64,000 nt of DNA from contig JAQFWX010000001.1 of the NCBI GenBank assembly GCA_027605045.1, positions 2,914,001-2,978,000 of the forward strand, given 5' to 3'. Below the pieces are notes generated by a model. It worked only from the letters and a program-made list of their open reading frames with translations, had not been told where the DNA came from and made no database searches. This DNA comes from Phallus indusiatus (Eukaryota; Basidiomycota; Agaricomycetes; Phallales; Phallaceae). Below, one piece after another: positions 43,908 to 55,820 of the stretch. Each line of letters begins with the position of its first letter. Within the stretch, counting starts at the first letter, position 1. A program made the translations under genes and the position numbers.

Positions 43908-44500
43908 ATGAACTCTATTGACACTACCTTGGTCCGTAATTTGTATCTTCTCCTTGTATTAAAACACTGAACCAAGCAACGCAGAATCATTCAATTCTCA
44001 AGAAAAACAACTTTATCAATCCTGATTCACTTGAATTCTGCATTCATGAATCAAAATGGGGATCAATTAGCATATTTTCTTGTAGATTTCCTCATTGCCA
44101 CACAGCTTACATAACTTTGGACCGAAATGATCTGGTGCTGCATATCCAGGCAGTACACTTGAAAATGTTGAACTTGAACAAGCAGTATGTCTGTCTGTGG
44201 TTAGTTCCAAGCCTGATACCTTATTCGTTGTAGCATGCTTACCTATTTTTCTCGTGTACTAGTGGAACTGAGTTTTCCAGACGGAGCGAAGGCATTCGTC
44301 ATGCAACCTGTAAACGATTAGGTTTACGCTTCTGTTGCGGTTTCTGGTATGTTAGTTGCTCAATGGAATCCATCAACGCCCCCCTTCGAGTCTCTTCTCT
44401 GAATAAGTATACTAGTCCAAAACGCTTCGCCCGGAAGGATGCACGAAATGCACATGAACGGGGTGTCCACAGGTTAATACGAACAGATACAGCTCCATAA
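43908..44500 (+). CDS. C2H2 zinc-finger protein, paralogue 2
   Basis: Exons encode MNSIDTTL. The next reads NHSILKKNNF with the finger C-RFPH-C ... H-IQAV-H and NKQYVCLW. The third reads EFSRRSEGIRHATCKRLGLR, and the last KRFARKDARNAHERGVHR. The pattern is parallel to the gene at 37575, with the same exon phases. Substitutions spread over all exons, with frames kept, suggest selection rather than decay. Confidence 0.6.
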
Positions 44501-45216
44501 GCGAGTTTCCCGTACAAGTATTGTGTTGATAAATTAAATGCCAATAAAAGACTCAGGTAGGCTTAGGCATGGAATTGTATCTGAAGTGTATCGCGGGGTT
44601 TATCGTTGAAGCCTGAAGAAAATACGCAGTGTTACACTATTGGAACTTATAAGCCAGTGCTTCATTCGAGTTAAGTCGGCTGTAGAAAAAAATGAAGTCG
44701 TGTATGTTGAAAGAAAACCAGAAAACCAGTTTCTTGAGATAGGTACCCAGTGAGTAATACTAGTGAGTACTTGAGTGCTGTGGTTGCACCGTGTCGTGTG
44801 GGTGCTGGGTGCTGGGCGCTCTGACTCAAAACGTCAAACCTGTCAAAAACCAGCTGACAAAGACTTCCTAATGGGAAGATCCGGTAAACTTGGAGCAAAC
44901 CGCGATAAAACGTGCCGACTATTTGCATCTCACGACTAGGATGTTTTTGTATCTCTGTATGGAAAACATGCCACCTTTGAACGCTCTTCCGGGAGAACAA
45001 CTTGAACTTTCTGTAATTGCGCACTCCTTGACACTAAAACCTAAACGGTAAGTAACTTATAGGAACCTACACAGGTTTTCGCTTATGCTGGATACCTTCT
45101 TACAGCGTCGGGAGTAAAAGTAACAAATATTTGATATATAGAACCTGTTAGAGGGCTTGGCAGCGCCGTCGGTACCATAGGCATGTACTTCTAGGCTTGA
45201 ACGAGAAAAAGTAACC
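44501..45216. other. Spacer, one doubtful minus-strand frame
   Basis: A 117-codon frame at 44671-45024 on the minus strand has no recognisable domain. I do not call it a gene. Confidence 0.4.
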
Positions 45217-45299
45217 TTCCACGACGGGGAATCGAACCCCGAGCTGCTGTGTAGCTGACAAATGAAAGACAGCGATGTTAGCCATTACACCATCGTGGA
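45217..45299 (-). tRNA. tRNA-Glu (UUC) with an 11-nt intron
   Basis: On the minus strand the acceptor arms TCCACGA and TCGTGGA pair perfectly. The D-arm GTGT/ACAT, anticodon stem GCTGT/ACAGC and T-stem CGGGG/CCCCG with loop TTCGATT are all complete. The anticodon loop reads CTTTCA.C with anticodon TTC. An 11-nt intron, TTTGTCAGCTA, sits after position 37, the canonical place. The mature length is 72 nt with an A discriminator. Confidence 0.96.
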
Positions 45300-45301
45300 C
45301 G

Positions 45302-46805
45302 ATGTCTCATCGCGACTCAGTAACCAATATGAAATTCTGTCCAATCTCACCGTCACTTTGTGACATGTCTTTCTCATTCCCCCATCATCTCTTTCGCCTT
45401 TCTTCAAAAAAACGGCAAGAAGTTCTCTCCTTATATGAAAGAGTTTACGCATCAGAAACAGAAAGTAACTTCCGTTTCATTTCCTTATTACTTGGAACAA
45501 GATCAAAATACATTTTAACCGAGGCTGACAGACTCGCTGACCACAACGAAAAAAATGCGGGCTCGGACTACGCGTTCCTCTCCGACATAGGCCAATACGC
45601 TGAGATAGCCCATGGATCCATCTCTCCGAGCTTCGTATTTAAAAAAATCGACGAGTTGTGTCAGCCCGGTTTTCCTCTGGACGGCTATAAATCCTTGCTG
45701 AACGACAAACCCATACTGGTCAAAAGCTTCAAAGGGAGCGTTGCTGCCGTTCAAGGCTACGTTGCCTTTCGTCCGGACTCCAAACAACTTGTTATTGCGT
45801 TTTCCGGGACATCTAATCTGACTCAAGCCTTGAGAGATGTCCAAGCTTTCAAGGTTGCCTACCCTCAAGACAAATCTGCCTCGTCGATGGTGCACCTGGG
45901 CTTCTGGACCATGTATTGTGGGATTAAGCGTGAAGCTTTGGAAGCTCTACAGTCAGGATTTGCGCAATTCTCTGGACGTGTAACTAGCTTAGTCCTAACA
46001 GGACACAGCATGGGAGCCACGCTATGTTATCTTCTAGCTTTGGACCTCATGACCGGCGCTGGCGTCGACCTCCTCAATGATCACAATGATGGCACAGCTC
46101 GTTCCATTCCCGCATGTATACCTCTCATATTGGTCCTGTTTGGCTCACCTAGACTAGGTGACAATGGCCTTGTTCAATTCTGGAGACGGTCTATCCGTCA
46201 ACGCCGAGATCATTTTGGACATGAAAGTTTCCGTGAATATTCTATCAAGGCGTACAATGATGGTAAGTCACAATGTGTCTACACTGATCGCATTCAATCA
46301 GTTCATCATCTTTTCTCCTCTTTTTATAGGTGTTCAGTTTCTACCACCATGCTGGATGGGCTATCGACATTTGACCGAGTCCCCTTCATATTTTTATCAT
46401 GGGCAGCTCTACAAAATACCTACCACGCAGCGCGAATATGGCGTATTCACTGTTATCGACACCCCTCAAACACAGGCACAGGGTCAGAATTCTCAACCTC
46501 GTTCTCACGATATGCAAAGTTTGACAGCATCTGTCAATCACCACGCCACGTCACCGCTAACGGCATTGACAGCATCATCACCATTACCATCGCATTTCGT
46601 ACCTCAAATTGACCGTCTTATCTGGCCTCGCGGTGGACACAACTACTACTTCAGAGACATGGAAAATCTCCAACGCAAAATAAAATGGCTCGAGCTTGAG
46701 TTGCATGGCGAACAAAATTGGCAGGAGCGGTATAAACTTCGGCTAAAGATTTGGGAAGCCAAGTGGGGCCATCCTGTTGTTCAACTTGAAACAGCTAAGA
46801 ATTGA
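45302..46805 (+). CDS. Class 3 lipase-like alpha/beta hydrolase
   Basis: Exons 45302-46262 and 46330-46805, about 478 residues. The upstream ATG at 45275 lies inside the tRNA, so I prefer 45302 or the next in-frame ATG at 45365. It has the lipase_3 pattern: VIAFSGTSNLTQALRDVQ (oxyanion region and start of the core), VHLGFW, the nucleophile elbow LTGHSMGATL with Ser near residue 236, and LFGSPRLGD with the likely catalytic Asp region. A late histidine before GQLYK or in the SYFYHG segment completes the triad. There is no signal peptide, so it is probably intracellular. The C-terminal 60 residues form an amphipathic Trp/Arg-rich helix (WLELELHGEQNWQERYKLR). Confidence 0.88.
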
Positions 46806-48078
46806 ACGATGACCGTGAGATTGCGAATACTGATAGTATTATTGGACGAGTAGCCGGGTAAAGGCCTGAAGGACGAATTATCAATGTTTGAAGGAACCAG
46901 TTAAAAGGGGCCGGACCTCTTTTTTCTGCCCTTTTTATACTCCCTCCCACGCATAAGATGCATTGACAGTATCAGTCTTCAAGCATTTATCGGCCCCTCG
47001 TGCCTGAAGCGCGACGCATTTACTTTCAAACGCAACACCTCACCTAGGTTTCGAAAGTATAGTAGTTTGGGCCTAGCTTGTTCTTTCAATACCTAAATCG
47101 CTACAATTATCCTATCTATACTCTACCTTATAATCTTAATATCATATTTTTCAATACATTCACAAAGAGGTACCATACGGTCCCATCAAATGTGCCAACG
47201 CGTCAAACGCTGCAATTCTCACGGCACGTTTGTCAATGGGTAAATTATCACCTTGTCAATCATTTCCGAACTTGCGAACATCTTTCAAAACCACTTCTCG
47301 TATCTGTTTCGACTTTACGTCTGTCAATTACAAAGAACTGCATTTCACCGAATTGTTTTTCAGCCGTCTGCCGATTTGCGCCGAACCAGACGTTGTGTAC
47401 GGATTGGCAGCTTACCAGATGGGATCTTTTTTCTCAACCCGACTATAGAGTCTGGAGTCTGGTAAAGAGTGTTTCTTTGCCGTTTGAATAACGAGTAGTT
47501 GATTGTTCACTCCTAAATCGATTTCTAGATCACAAATTACCATAGATATCTTTCAAGGTCTCACGCGGTCTTTTCGAAAGCGAAGGCAGACCGAAACCGA
47601 TGAATGATGGATCGCCCTTAATTCTGACAGTTCTCAATGGACCTTTTATATCTTCAGGAGAACCATCAAGGCATCGTGTATCGGCAATAGAAGATAACCA
47701 TATCTATCCAGTAATTTCGCGATTGAAGCAAACAGAAAGACAGTCACCAAAAGTCGGGAGTCCAATTGAAAAAGTCATCGCATGGCATACGCCATGTATT
47801 AATGCTATGCCATGCCATCATGCACCGTGCGTACCTCTATATTTTTATTATTCTTTCTCATGATGGTTTCATTGCCCCATTCCCGCCATTACAAAAACAC
47901 GCCGACCCATTTTTACCCTTTCCCCCTTCAAACCGATCCTCGTCCATACTCTAATTCTAATTAGACAGAGGTTCGACTACTCTGAGGTGCGACCCCGCCA
48001 TTCTAGTAACCCGACTGCCCACAAAACTCTCCTGTTATTTATCCGCACGTTCACCGGCGCCGTTCCATCCTTTTCACG
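46806..48078. other. Gene-free spacer
   Basis: Overlapping frames at 47.08-47.49 kb and 47.6-47.95 kb have no consistent splice model or family, so they are left uncalled. Confidence 0.45.
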
Positions 48079-49596
48079 ATGCCATCGCTAGGCGCTTTAG
48101 CCCTATTCGCCGCCCTTGTCCTACCATCAACCATCGCCCACAACATTTACCAGCTCAATACCGAATACGCAGGACCAACTTTCTTCGATGATTGGGGATT
48201 CTTTGATAACTGTAACTAACATCCCTCTCTCAGTTGTGTCTTTTGACTTCACTCACAAACCCCCATTCAGTCGACAATCTCACGGGGGGTTCAGCAATAT
48301 ACGTCTCTCAACAAGTAGGCGCCTCTGAAAAGCTCGCATTCGTCAACGAAGCCGGTAACGCGATCATCAAAGTCGACAACAGCACTAAACTCGCCGATGG
48401 AAAATTCCGTAACACAGTCCGGATTCAAACGAATGCGGTACATGGTATGGGTAGTCTTTGGGTAGCAGATATGTTGCATGTTCCTTATGGATGCAGGTAA
48501 GTTCACGGTTGTTTCTGTATAGGTTGATTGAGAGGGATCTGATCTGTTTGTACATCGTAGTGTATGGCCGGCATGGTGGAGTAGTGCTCCGAACTGGCCT
48601 GCTAGTGGTGAAATTGACACCTTTGAATATGTCAATCTAATGCCCAATAATCAAATGGCTTTACATACTCTTCCAGTATGTTCCGTATTCACTATTTATA
48701 CATATTCATGCATTGACGATTAATGTACGAAAACCTATATAATAGGGCTGCGTACTTGACGAATCCCCTAGCAACAAATTCACCGGTCTCGCCAATTCGA
48801 CAGACTGCTCTTTCGAGTTCAATTCGAACCAAGGATGTGTCATTCAGAATCCCAATATCACCAGCTATGGCGAAGGCTTTGCAAATGCCGGCGGAGGTGT
48901 GTTTGTGACTGAATTCGGAGTCGATGGTGTCTCGATTTGGTTTTTCTCTGTATGTTTTATGTCACACTGGCATTCATTCATCTCATTCGTTGTTTTAATG
49001 CCTCTTTTTATCAGCGTTCCCAAATACCTGCGACGTTGCAGAATGGCACTGGGGATATTAATACAACAATGCTGGGCACACCGTTAGGAAATTGGCCTGC
49101 GTCATCATGTAACTTGTCCTTCATTGAACCTCAGCATTTGACCTTGAACATTGATTTATGTGGTACGTCACTAAATTCTCAACTTGCCCCAGATAAACTG
49201 ATGTATCCACGTATCGCGCAGGCTCTTTGTAAGTGTCAAACAAATTGCTTTTATTTTCAAACTTAATCCACAACAATTGAAAACAGTGCGGGCAATCCAA
49301 ACATATTCGCTCAAACATGCAGTGGTAACTGCTACTTAGACTACGTCATCGGTCCACCTTCGACATACGATACTGCCTATTTCGAAATAAAGAGTATAAA
49401 GACGTACCATGATCCCGCTTTCCCGGAAGCTATTTTCAATCCACCACCTGCGAACATTACACAAGCTCCTCCGCCCATATTTACCGCTCAACCTTTTGCT
49501 GGTGCAACCGGTTTACGCGCCGGGCTTTTTGACGTCGGTTGGGGACTGGTTTGGAGTTCGGGCTTATTTGTGATTTTAGCTTTGGGTTCCTTGTAA
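48079..49596 (+). CDS. GH16 beta-glucanase with microexon
   Basis: Signal peptide MPSLGALALFAALVLPSTIA, then the GH16 fold. Segments are NLTGGSAIYVSQQVGASEK, a WIADMLHVPYGC-like segment, the catalytic GEIDTFEYVN, CSFEFNSNQGCVIQNPN, GVFVTEFGVDGVSIWFFS and YVIGPPSTYDTAYFEIKSIK. The C-terminal hydrophobic segment (WSSGLFVILALGSL) is consistent with a GPI anchor signal. About eight exons, one of only 7 nt (GCTCTTT, 49222-49228). Including this microexon is the only way to join LCG to FAGNPN in frame, and it matches CGDFAGNS in the 35-kb paralogue. Secreted or wall-bound beta-glucan hydrolase. Confidence 0.92.
49222..49228 (+). other. 7-nt microexon of the GH16 gene
   Basis: GCTCTTT is bounded by an AG (GCGCAG) upstream and a strong GTAAGT donor downstream. 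It supplies the end of a Gly codon, a Ser codon and two bases of a Phe codon. The paralogue at 35 kb has a single exon here with the same junction peptide. Confidence 0.75.
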
Positions 49597-49944
49597 GTGT
49601 TCTTTTCCTTGTGGCACGAAGTATGAGCGTGAAGGTTGATTCTTTAGTGAGAGTTTATTATAAACGAACGGATGACCGTGCTGCTTGGAGCTATTTTTAG
49701 AGATGACATACTTCATATTTCATTCTTATCTATATATCACCAAAAGTAGAAAGTTAACTTACGCATCTTCGGCACGTACGGACTATTTCTGCATTCATCA
49801 TCACTATGTATATCATTCTGTTTTTGAAGTTTGGGGTTACTTTTTAAATTCATGAAAACACGTTAAAACTATTTTTAATTGTATAAAAACCGTTTTTTAT
49901 GTACACGCCAGTTAAAACCAGGAAAAAGAAGGCTTTGTCATATT

Positions 49945-51870
49945 TTAGTTGCCTTTAAAAGCGGGAACCATGGCTTGGGCAACAAGAGGTGTATCAACCC
50001 AAGTTCCGTTAGTGTCAACAGGGGTAAGATCGAGTGTATACCCAGCCATAAAGGAACCAGCAGCCCATCCGGACCATCCCAGGTACACTAAAAAACCAGT
50101 CACTTCTACCAGAGCCTTCAAATGTGATAAATTAGCACGCACCATCACTGTTCTCGTTCAAAAATGCAAGCTGTTGCCCGATATCAGTAATACAATCGTT
50201 GCCTGAACCACCCCCGAATTCAGTGTTAAGAACAAGTCGTTGATGACTTCGAGCATAATCAGCCAAGGGAGCAAATGCGTCGTCGATATTGTTCGTAACG
50301 CATTCGGAGTGCGTCCCGCTATTGTCTTCGTCGCTGTATTTGTGGACTTCCAAGATGAGGTTGTCCGTTGATCCTGCAAAAGGTCAAAAGTGTTTGATTT
50401 AGATAGACAGTCCGGAAGTGACAGCGGGACCAATGCAAAATTGCTAACCATCGGGATTGGTTACGTTGATGAGGGCATCGGCACTTCCATCTGAAATGTA
50501 TGTTGCGGCGGATGTCCAATCGTTCCCTGGAAGTAAGATCATTTGGGTCGTTGCACCTGCTTCGCGAATGGCCGTGACGGCGGCCTGGACTGACCCAGCC
50601 CAAAGGGAAATGCTAGGGACTGTCCATCGTCAATAATGTCATCGGTATCATTACAATAAGTAAGAATGCTCACTATCATGGGGTTCGTTCCTCGATTTTT
50701 GTATAAGTAAAACGCGATTTACGCCATATACCTCCAACTTACATGGTACCGAATATAATCTGCAATCGAGTTGAGCATAACTAGTCTGAGTTTTTAAATA
50801 TTGGTGAGAATGAACGTACACGATCCTCGTTTTTATAGTATGTAGCCAGTTGAGACCAAATATCAGCAAACTATTCACAATTTTAGTCCGTATTTACAGC
50901 TAATGGTGGTCTTCGTCAACTTACTTGTTCATTAGTGGGTCCACCTTGTCCAATGATCTCACCGTCCCATCGGGCATAGCTGAGCACTCAATAAACAATT
51001 GAGCATAATTATTCGAGAAGACACTTCTTACTTGTGAATATCTGATAATAAAAAGCCATCGTTAACCCTTCGTCAGGTCGTGAATATGTTTGCCTTACCA
51101 ATGATACAGTAAGAGCCGGTCGCCAGACAATCTTGCACAAGAGTATCGTAAATGGAAAACGTTGCATTGTATAGTGGTCCTCCAAGTACACCATTCACAA
51201 GGTATCTTTGAGCCATGAGAATCGTCTTTTGAAATTACATAGAGAATAATGAGCAGCTTACTGCCAGCCGACAGGCAATCGGAAAAGATTGAACCCGTCA
51301 TCGTTGACGAAATGTTCCATTTGACCTTGCCCATCAGGACCATAATATTGGACCAAAGGAGGATATGCCCCGGAAACGGTGCATGTTCCCTATGATGATA
51401 CAGTCAGTATCGATGTCGAAAATGGGAGAACGCATCAATATGTATGTACATCTGTTTGACAACCGAAGTCAAATCCGGCAATGTCTACATAGTTCATCAT
51501 CAGTAACGTAATGTCGGAACGTGAATCAAAACATATGACTTACTGACACCGCCGAATTTCACTTTGCCTGCGCCTGGAGCAGGAGTGGTTGTTGGCATGT
51601 AACCCGCTGAACTACTACTAGTTGGCGTAGCACCAGGAATGCATTGCCTGAAAAAATTGATGGCACGATGAGAGGGAGGAGCAACGACAGATAACAAAAT
51701 GCTGACGAATAGTAAGAATTGCTTTCGACACAAGCAGATCCTGCAGCACAAGTTGTGGCTCCTGTCCATCCAATTCCACCGCATTGACCCCATGCGGGGG
51801 CAGGTGTCTGCGTCTGAGCGCAGACTAGGGAAGAAGCGAAGAGTAATCCTGATAATAATATCGCTTTCAT
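49945..51870 (-). CDS. CBM1-GH5 endoglucanase
   Basis: Signal peptide [18 protein letters not shown], then a family 1 cellulose-binding module ([15 protein letters not shown] to CIPG) and a Ser/Thr/Pro linker ending in [11 protein letters not shown]. The GH5 barrel follows over some ten exons. It contains [40 protein letters not shown] with the acid/base Glu, [16 protein letters not shown] and [10 protein letters not shown] with the nucleophile Glu. The layout resembles fungal Cel5A (GH5_5) endoglucanases. Secreted and acts on internal beta-1,4 bonds of cellulose. Both catalytic residues and the CBM aromatic residues are present. Confidence 0.94.
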
Positions 51871-54058
51871 AGTTCAGCCGCAAGAAGCAAGTGATAGATA
51901 TCGTTTGACTTTTATACGCGTTCCGAAACGGTATAGCCCCTTGATTATCAGACTCGGATGCAGCGTAATATTCGGAACTGATGAGAACGACGTGGTCGGA
52001 CTCATGTCGGGATTTATGTTTTTGTCGTTTGAGATCGAAAATATGAAAAGAAAACTGTCTGCGCGCAGTGACGAAGTCCGGACCAAACTTGCTATAGTGT
52101 CGGGAAAATTTCACGAGTCTTGGTAGCTTTAAATTCGGTAATTTGGCATAGCGGAAAATTGAGAATTATATATGAAATTCAGTTCTCTTGGCAAGATAAT
52201 GGTTAGAAAGTATCCCCACTGAGACCGTGGTTTCATGGACGGAGAACAAGTTGGAGGAGAGAGTGGCCTAAATTGGCGCCCATTGCCACGTGTCATGAAT
52301 AGCGAGTTTACCGACTCAATGCCGAAAGCCGAGCTGAAAGAGCTTTTTGCACCTCTACTCGCTTCAACACAAACAGGTTCTCCCGGAAAACTTTATTTTT
52401 GATGCCACGCGAACTCGTATTCTGGAGTGACCGTATTCACGTCACTTGCCCAGCAATATCACACCACGGAGAGAAGCTAGCTACTAGTTGCTGGTGAATG
52501 GTAGTAACGTGGTGAGACTTGAACGAGGCAGATTAGACCATTCAAGGTGGCGTATTTGGATAAACTACAGGGAGACCTAACGAAAGTGAATGGCTGGTGC
52601 GAAAACAGACACACGACGTGGGTTAGCGAGGCTAAACCACCAAGAAAAGCAATTGAAAGGTATGCTGTGGACGTCAGAAGAAAGTGCACTTCTTTGTATG
52701 GTATTGTTAGTCGCACTGCATCATATTTCACACAGCTCGAAGCAATTGAAACTAAGGAGACATCGCCCGGTAACACAATTGAATGAGCCATGGGACCAAA
52801 AAAGATGTCCATCCACATTCTTTAAGAAATTTTTTGGTCATCTTCTCCAGCTGTACCCCACTTCGACATAACAAAGACAGGGCCCTGGCACGAGGAGTTT
52901 CCTTCGAGACAGGCTGTGCAATGACTATGGCTATACTTTATGATTTGTCAATGTGGTCAGGAGCACATGACGGCGATATGATAACTGATATCTTCTAGAT
53001 TTGGGGCTTGTGATTTTCTGAGCTAGGCTTCCCATCCTTCAAGGTCTTATCGATAATCATCGGGAGAAAAGCTGTTAGGACAAGCCGAAAGAATTCCCAG
53101 GGATATGGCAATGCTTAGCCCCCGTTGTCAGCGCTAGCTCGTGAGATGCCGATATAGTTCTATGAAGATCGATGTCAGGATCCAGACAGGTATCTGTCCA
53201 CCGTGGGGAATTACCTTGATGTGCCAGTTCTACAGAGCCACTTGAAGCGCAATCTAGTGTTTTGAGAGAGAAACGGCGGTGAATGAGAAAGACTATGGAT
53301 TATGCCATTTTCAGCTAGACACTTGCTAGACACGCTTGCGTAACAGGATTGTAACGTATCCGGCGCTTAGGTGGCTTTCGGATGGCACGACGAGGGATGT
53401 CGTGGCAAATATTCACGAGAGTTTGGGTTTAAAGGTGAGATGACGTAGAGGTTTTTTTAAGGTTTCATGTATACATGTTGAGTCAGAAACTTAATATCGT
53501 TAATGACTCAACCGACGACAAGTCTGCCGCACCCTTTTTCTAAATGCTGTGTAGCGCTGACTGGAGAGGTTTTGAAAGAATTTGACGTGAGCATGTGAAA
53601 GTATGTTTAAATGATTAAATGACTCATAAACCCTTACTACACCGCCTTATGGCTGTATCATAATCTTTGTAATGACTGGGGTTTGAGCCTGTCACCAGAT
53701 TCACCCAACAAGCTCTCCCACAACGAGACTGTACTAAAGATTCAATCACGGACTAAATTTCAAGAACGGGATTGTCTAAAGTTACTGAATAACTAATGCA
53801 CCGAATTTATTTAGTTTGCCGCATTATACCCCACCTCTGGGCATGTCAACATTGTGTCAATGAATGCAATGCGTGTGGCAAGAAGATTTCCCAGACTTTG
53901 AAGATCTAACTTCTTATTAGGCACTGATATAACCAAAACCAGACTAGAACTATACAGCCTAAATGCGATGCATCTGAATTGTATAAATCGATTTCATTCG
54001 TGCATTAACCAGTGTTTCATCACAAAACTTTTCTCTATCAGGTTCGATGACCATGGCC
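51871..54058. other. Gene-free spacer
   Basis: Frames at 51.9-52.1 kb are shadows upstream of the endoglucanase. Two overlapping frames at 52.5-52.9 kb have no family or splice support. Confidence 0.45.
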
Positions 54059-54629
54059 TCACAAATTGTGGACAACCCGCCTGTGTACCTTCAAAGAGTC
54101 CTTCCTGGCGAAGGACTTTGGGCTAAGTTTTTTCCAATTCGTTAAAAGTTGTTGGTTAACTGGACAAACTAAGATAGCGACGTACCAGTCGGCGCAACGG
54201 AAGCGTGACCCAAACAGTTTACAGATTGAGTGGCGTGTCCCCTCCTTTAGTCTACGAAATTCTGTTCCGCTGTATTAAGCGTGAAAAGATAAGTTCAAGA
54301 CGCGTGAATGACGTCCGATGCTTACCACGAACAAACAAATTTTTTGTTCGGGTTGAAAAGTTTTAAATGAATTGCCTGGATGTGTAGAATTATATGCTCC
54401 CTATCAAAAAAGCTGAGAGCATTGCAACACTCCGGGAATCCACATGTAAAAATATTCGTCATAGGGCCACAATTCATCTCCTGGATGTATGGCCGGAAAG
54501 CCTCCGAGTCAGGCTCAGAAAATTCGTCTTTTTTCAATATCGCATGAATCTGGGACACTAAGTAGATGTTCTTTTGGACAGTGGACGTAAATGGGTACGA
54601 ACCTGGGACATTGTGCTTCGGGAGCTCAT
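54059..54629 (-). CDS. C2H2 zinc-finger protein, paralogue 3
   Basis: The minus strand reads MSSRSTMSQ (54629-54603), then IHAILKKDEFSEPDSEAF with the finger C-GFPE-C ... H-IQAI-H and NKKFVCSW. A third exon has RHSICKLFGSRFRC, and the last KSFARKDSLKVHRRVVHNL ends at 54059. Start context, exon order and phases match the paralogues at 37575 and 43908. The final finger has intact His residues. Confidence 0.6.
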
Positions 54630-55820
54630 TGACAAGAGAATACGAGACAGAGGAAATCTCACTTGCTGTAATTCATGTACGAACTATCGCTGGTTTATAT
54701 CTGCTTGGAAGGAGCCTCGGCGAGATTAAAAAAATAATATTTGTTTTGAATATAATTTGATGGAAATAATAAAGAGTCCGATTTCGTCTTAGAATGTATG
54801 TAAGATAACAAAGTAGGCAGCGCTGATCTAAGGAAAAAAAATTTGCAGCCGAAGGCGAAGCCTAATCGATAAAGGAAATGAATCGTGTCACAAGCGATGT
54901 AAATTGTGAACGTCCACTGGTGCAGGACCTGTTTTGTTTTCAATATAATCAATGCGAATTGACAAACAGTCAAAAGCTTTCTCACCACAGGAAATGTTAT
55001 GGCCCAACTGCTCTAACGTTGTGGGAAGAAACACTGATTACGGATTGGCATCACGATGGAACGTCTCCGAGCCGTGGCAATAAAAGCAATAACGACGCCA
55101 GTGTTTTGAGTTTCTACCTGAAATTTCTAAGCCTCGGTGTATAAGCTTTGAGACACCGCCAGTTTCCATTCCACTTCGTAAAGCACAGACTGTACTTTGT
55201 GCCTTGGAGATTCAGTCTATTGGCAAATATCGCTCCCAATGTTTGGTTCAATAAATGGCTTGAAGCTTGTCCAAGATTGATATATGCAAAGTTAGATAAA
55301 ACATAGATCAAGACCTGTGTCACACAACATCGTCGTCGGCAGAAAAAGAAATGGAGTGGAAAAGGGGAATGCTTGTGTGGGCGTATGTAGACTACTCGGC
55401 TCACTCAACTCGATCACGCGATCACGTGAGTTGTTCCAACGCGTCGGACTAATTTTGCTTCCTAACCTAAATGGCCGCCGGGGTACAGACACCTAGAACT
55501 GCAAATCCTTAGCTTTTATTGCTGAGCCTGGATCTGGTGCTCCAACAATGGCAATGGTTGGAAACCTTTCCTCTTACATCATGGCGCTGAAATATTACAT
55601 ACCATGAAACTTTTCAAAGTGGATGTATCAATAAAAATTCGTCCTAGTCTTGCGCAACTGTTCATAATTTCGTAGATGTATTTTAAGGATTTTCTCATTA
55701 GTAGCCGTGCCGGTATAAATGTAGCTTCGGCGCTGGCATGTGACAATCACGCTGACACCACAACGTGAGCGACGACCACCTCGTTGAATCAGGGTCAAAC
55801 TACATCACTTATTCTATTAT
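54630..55820. other. Gene-free spacer
   Basis: No supported gene or RNA. It serves as the upstream region of the divergent zinc-finger and F-box genes. Confidence 0.5.

Noticed and set aside
44671..45024. 117-codon minus-strand ORF as a gene
   Set aside because: No domain, no splice context and no paralogue in the window.
52477..52871. Cluster of overlapping frames on both strands
   Set aside because: Three mutually overlapping frames, none with a recognisable motif or splice signals.
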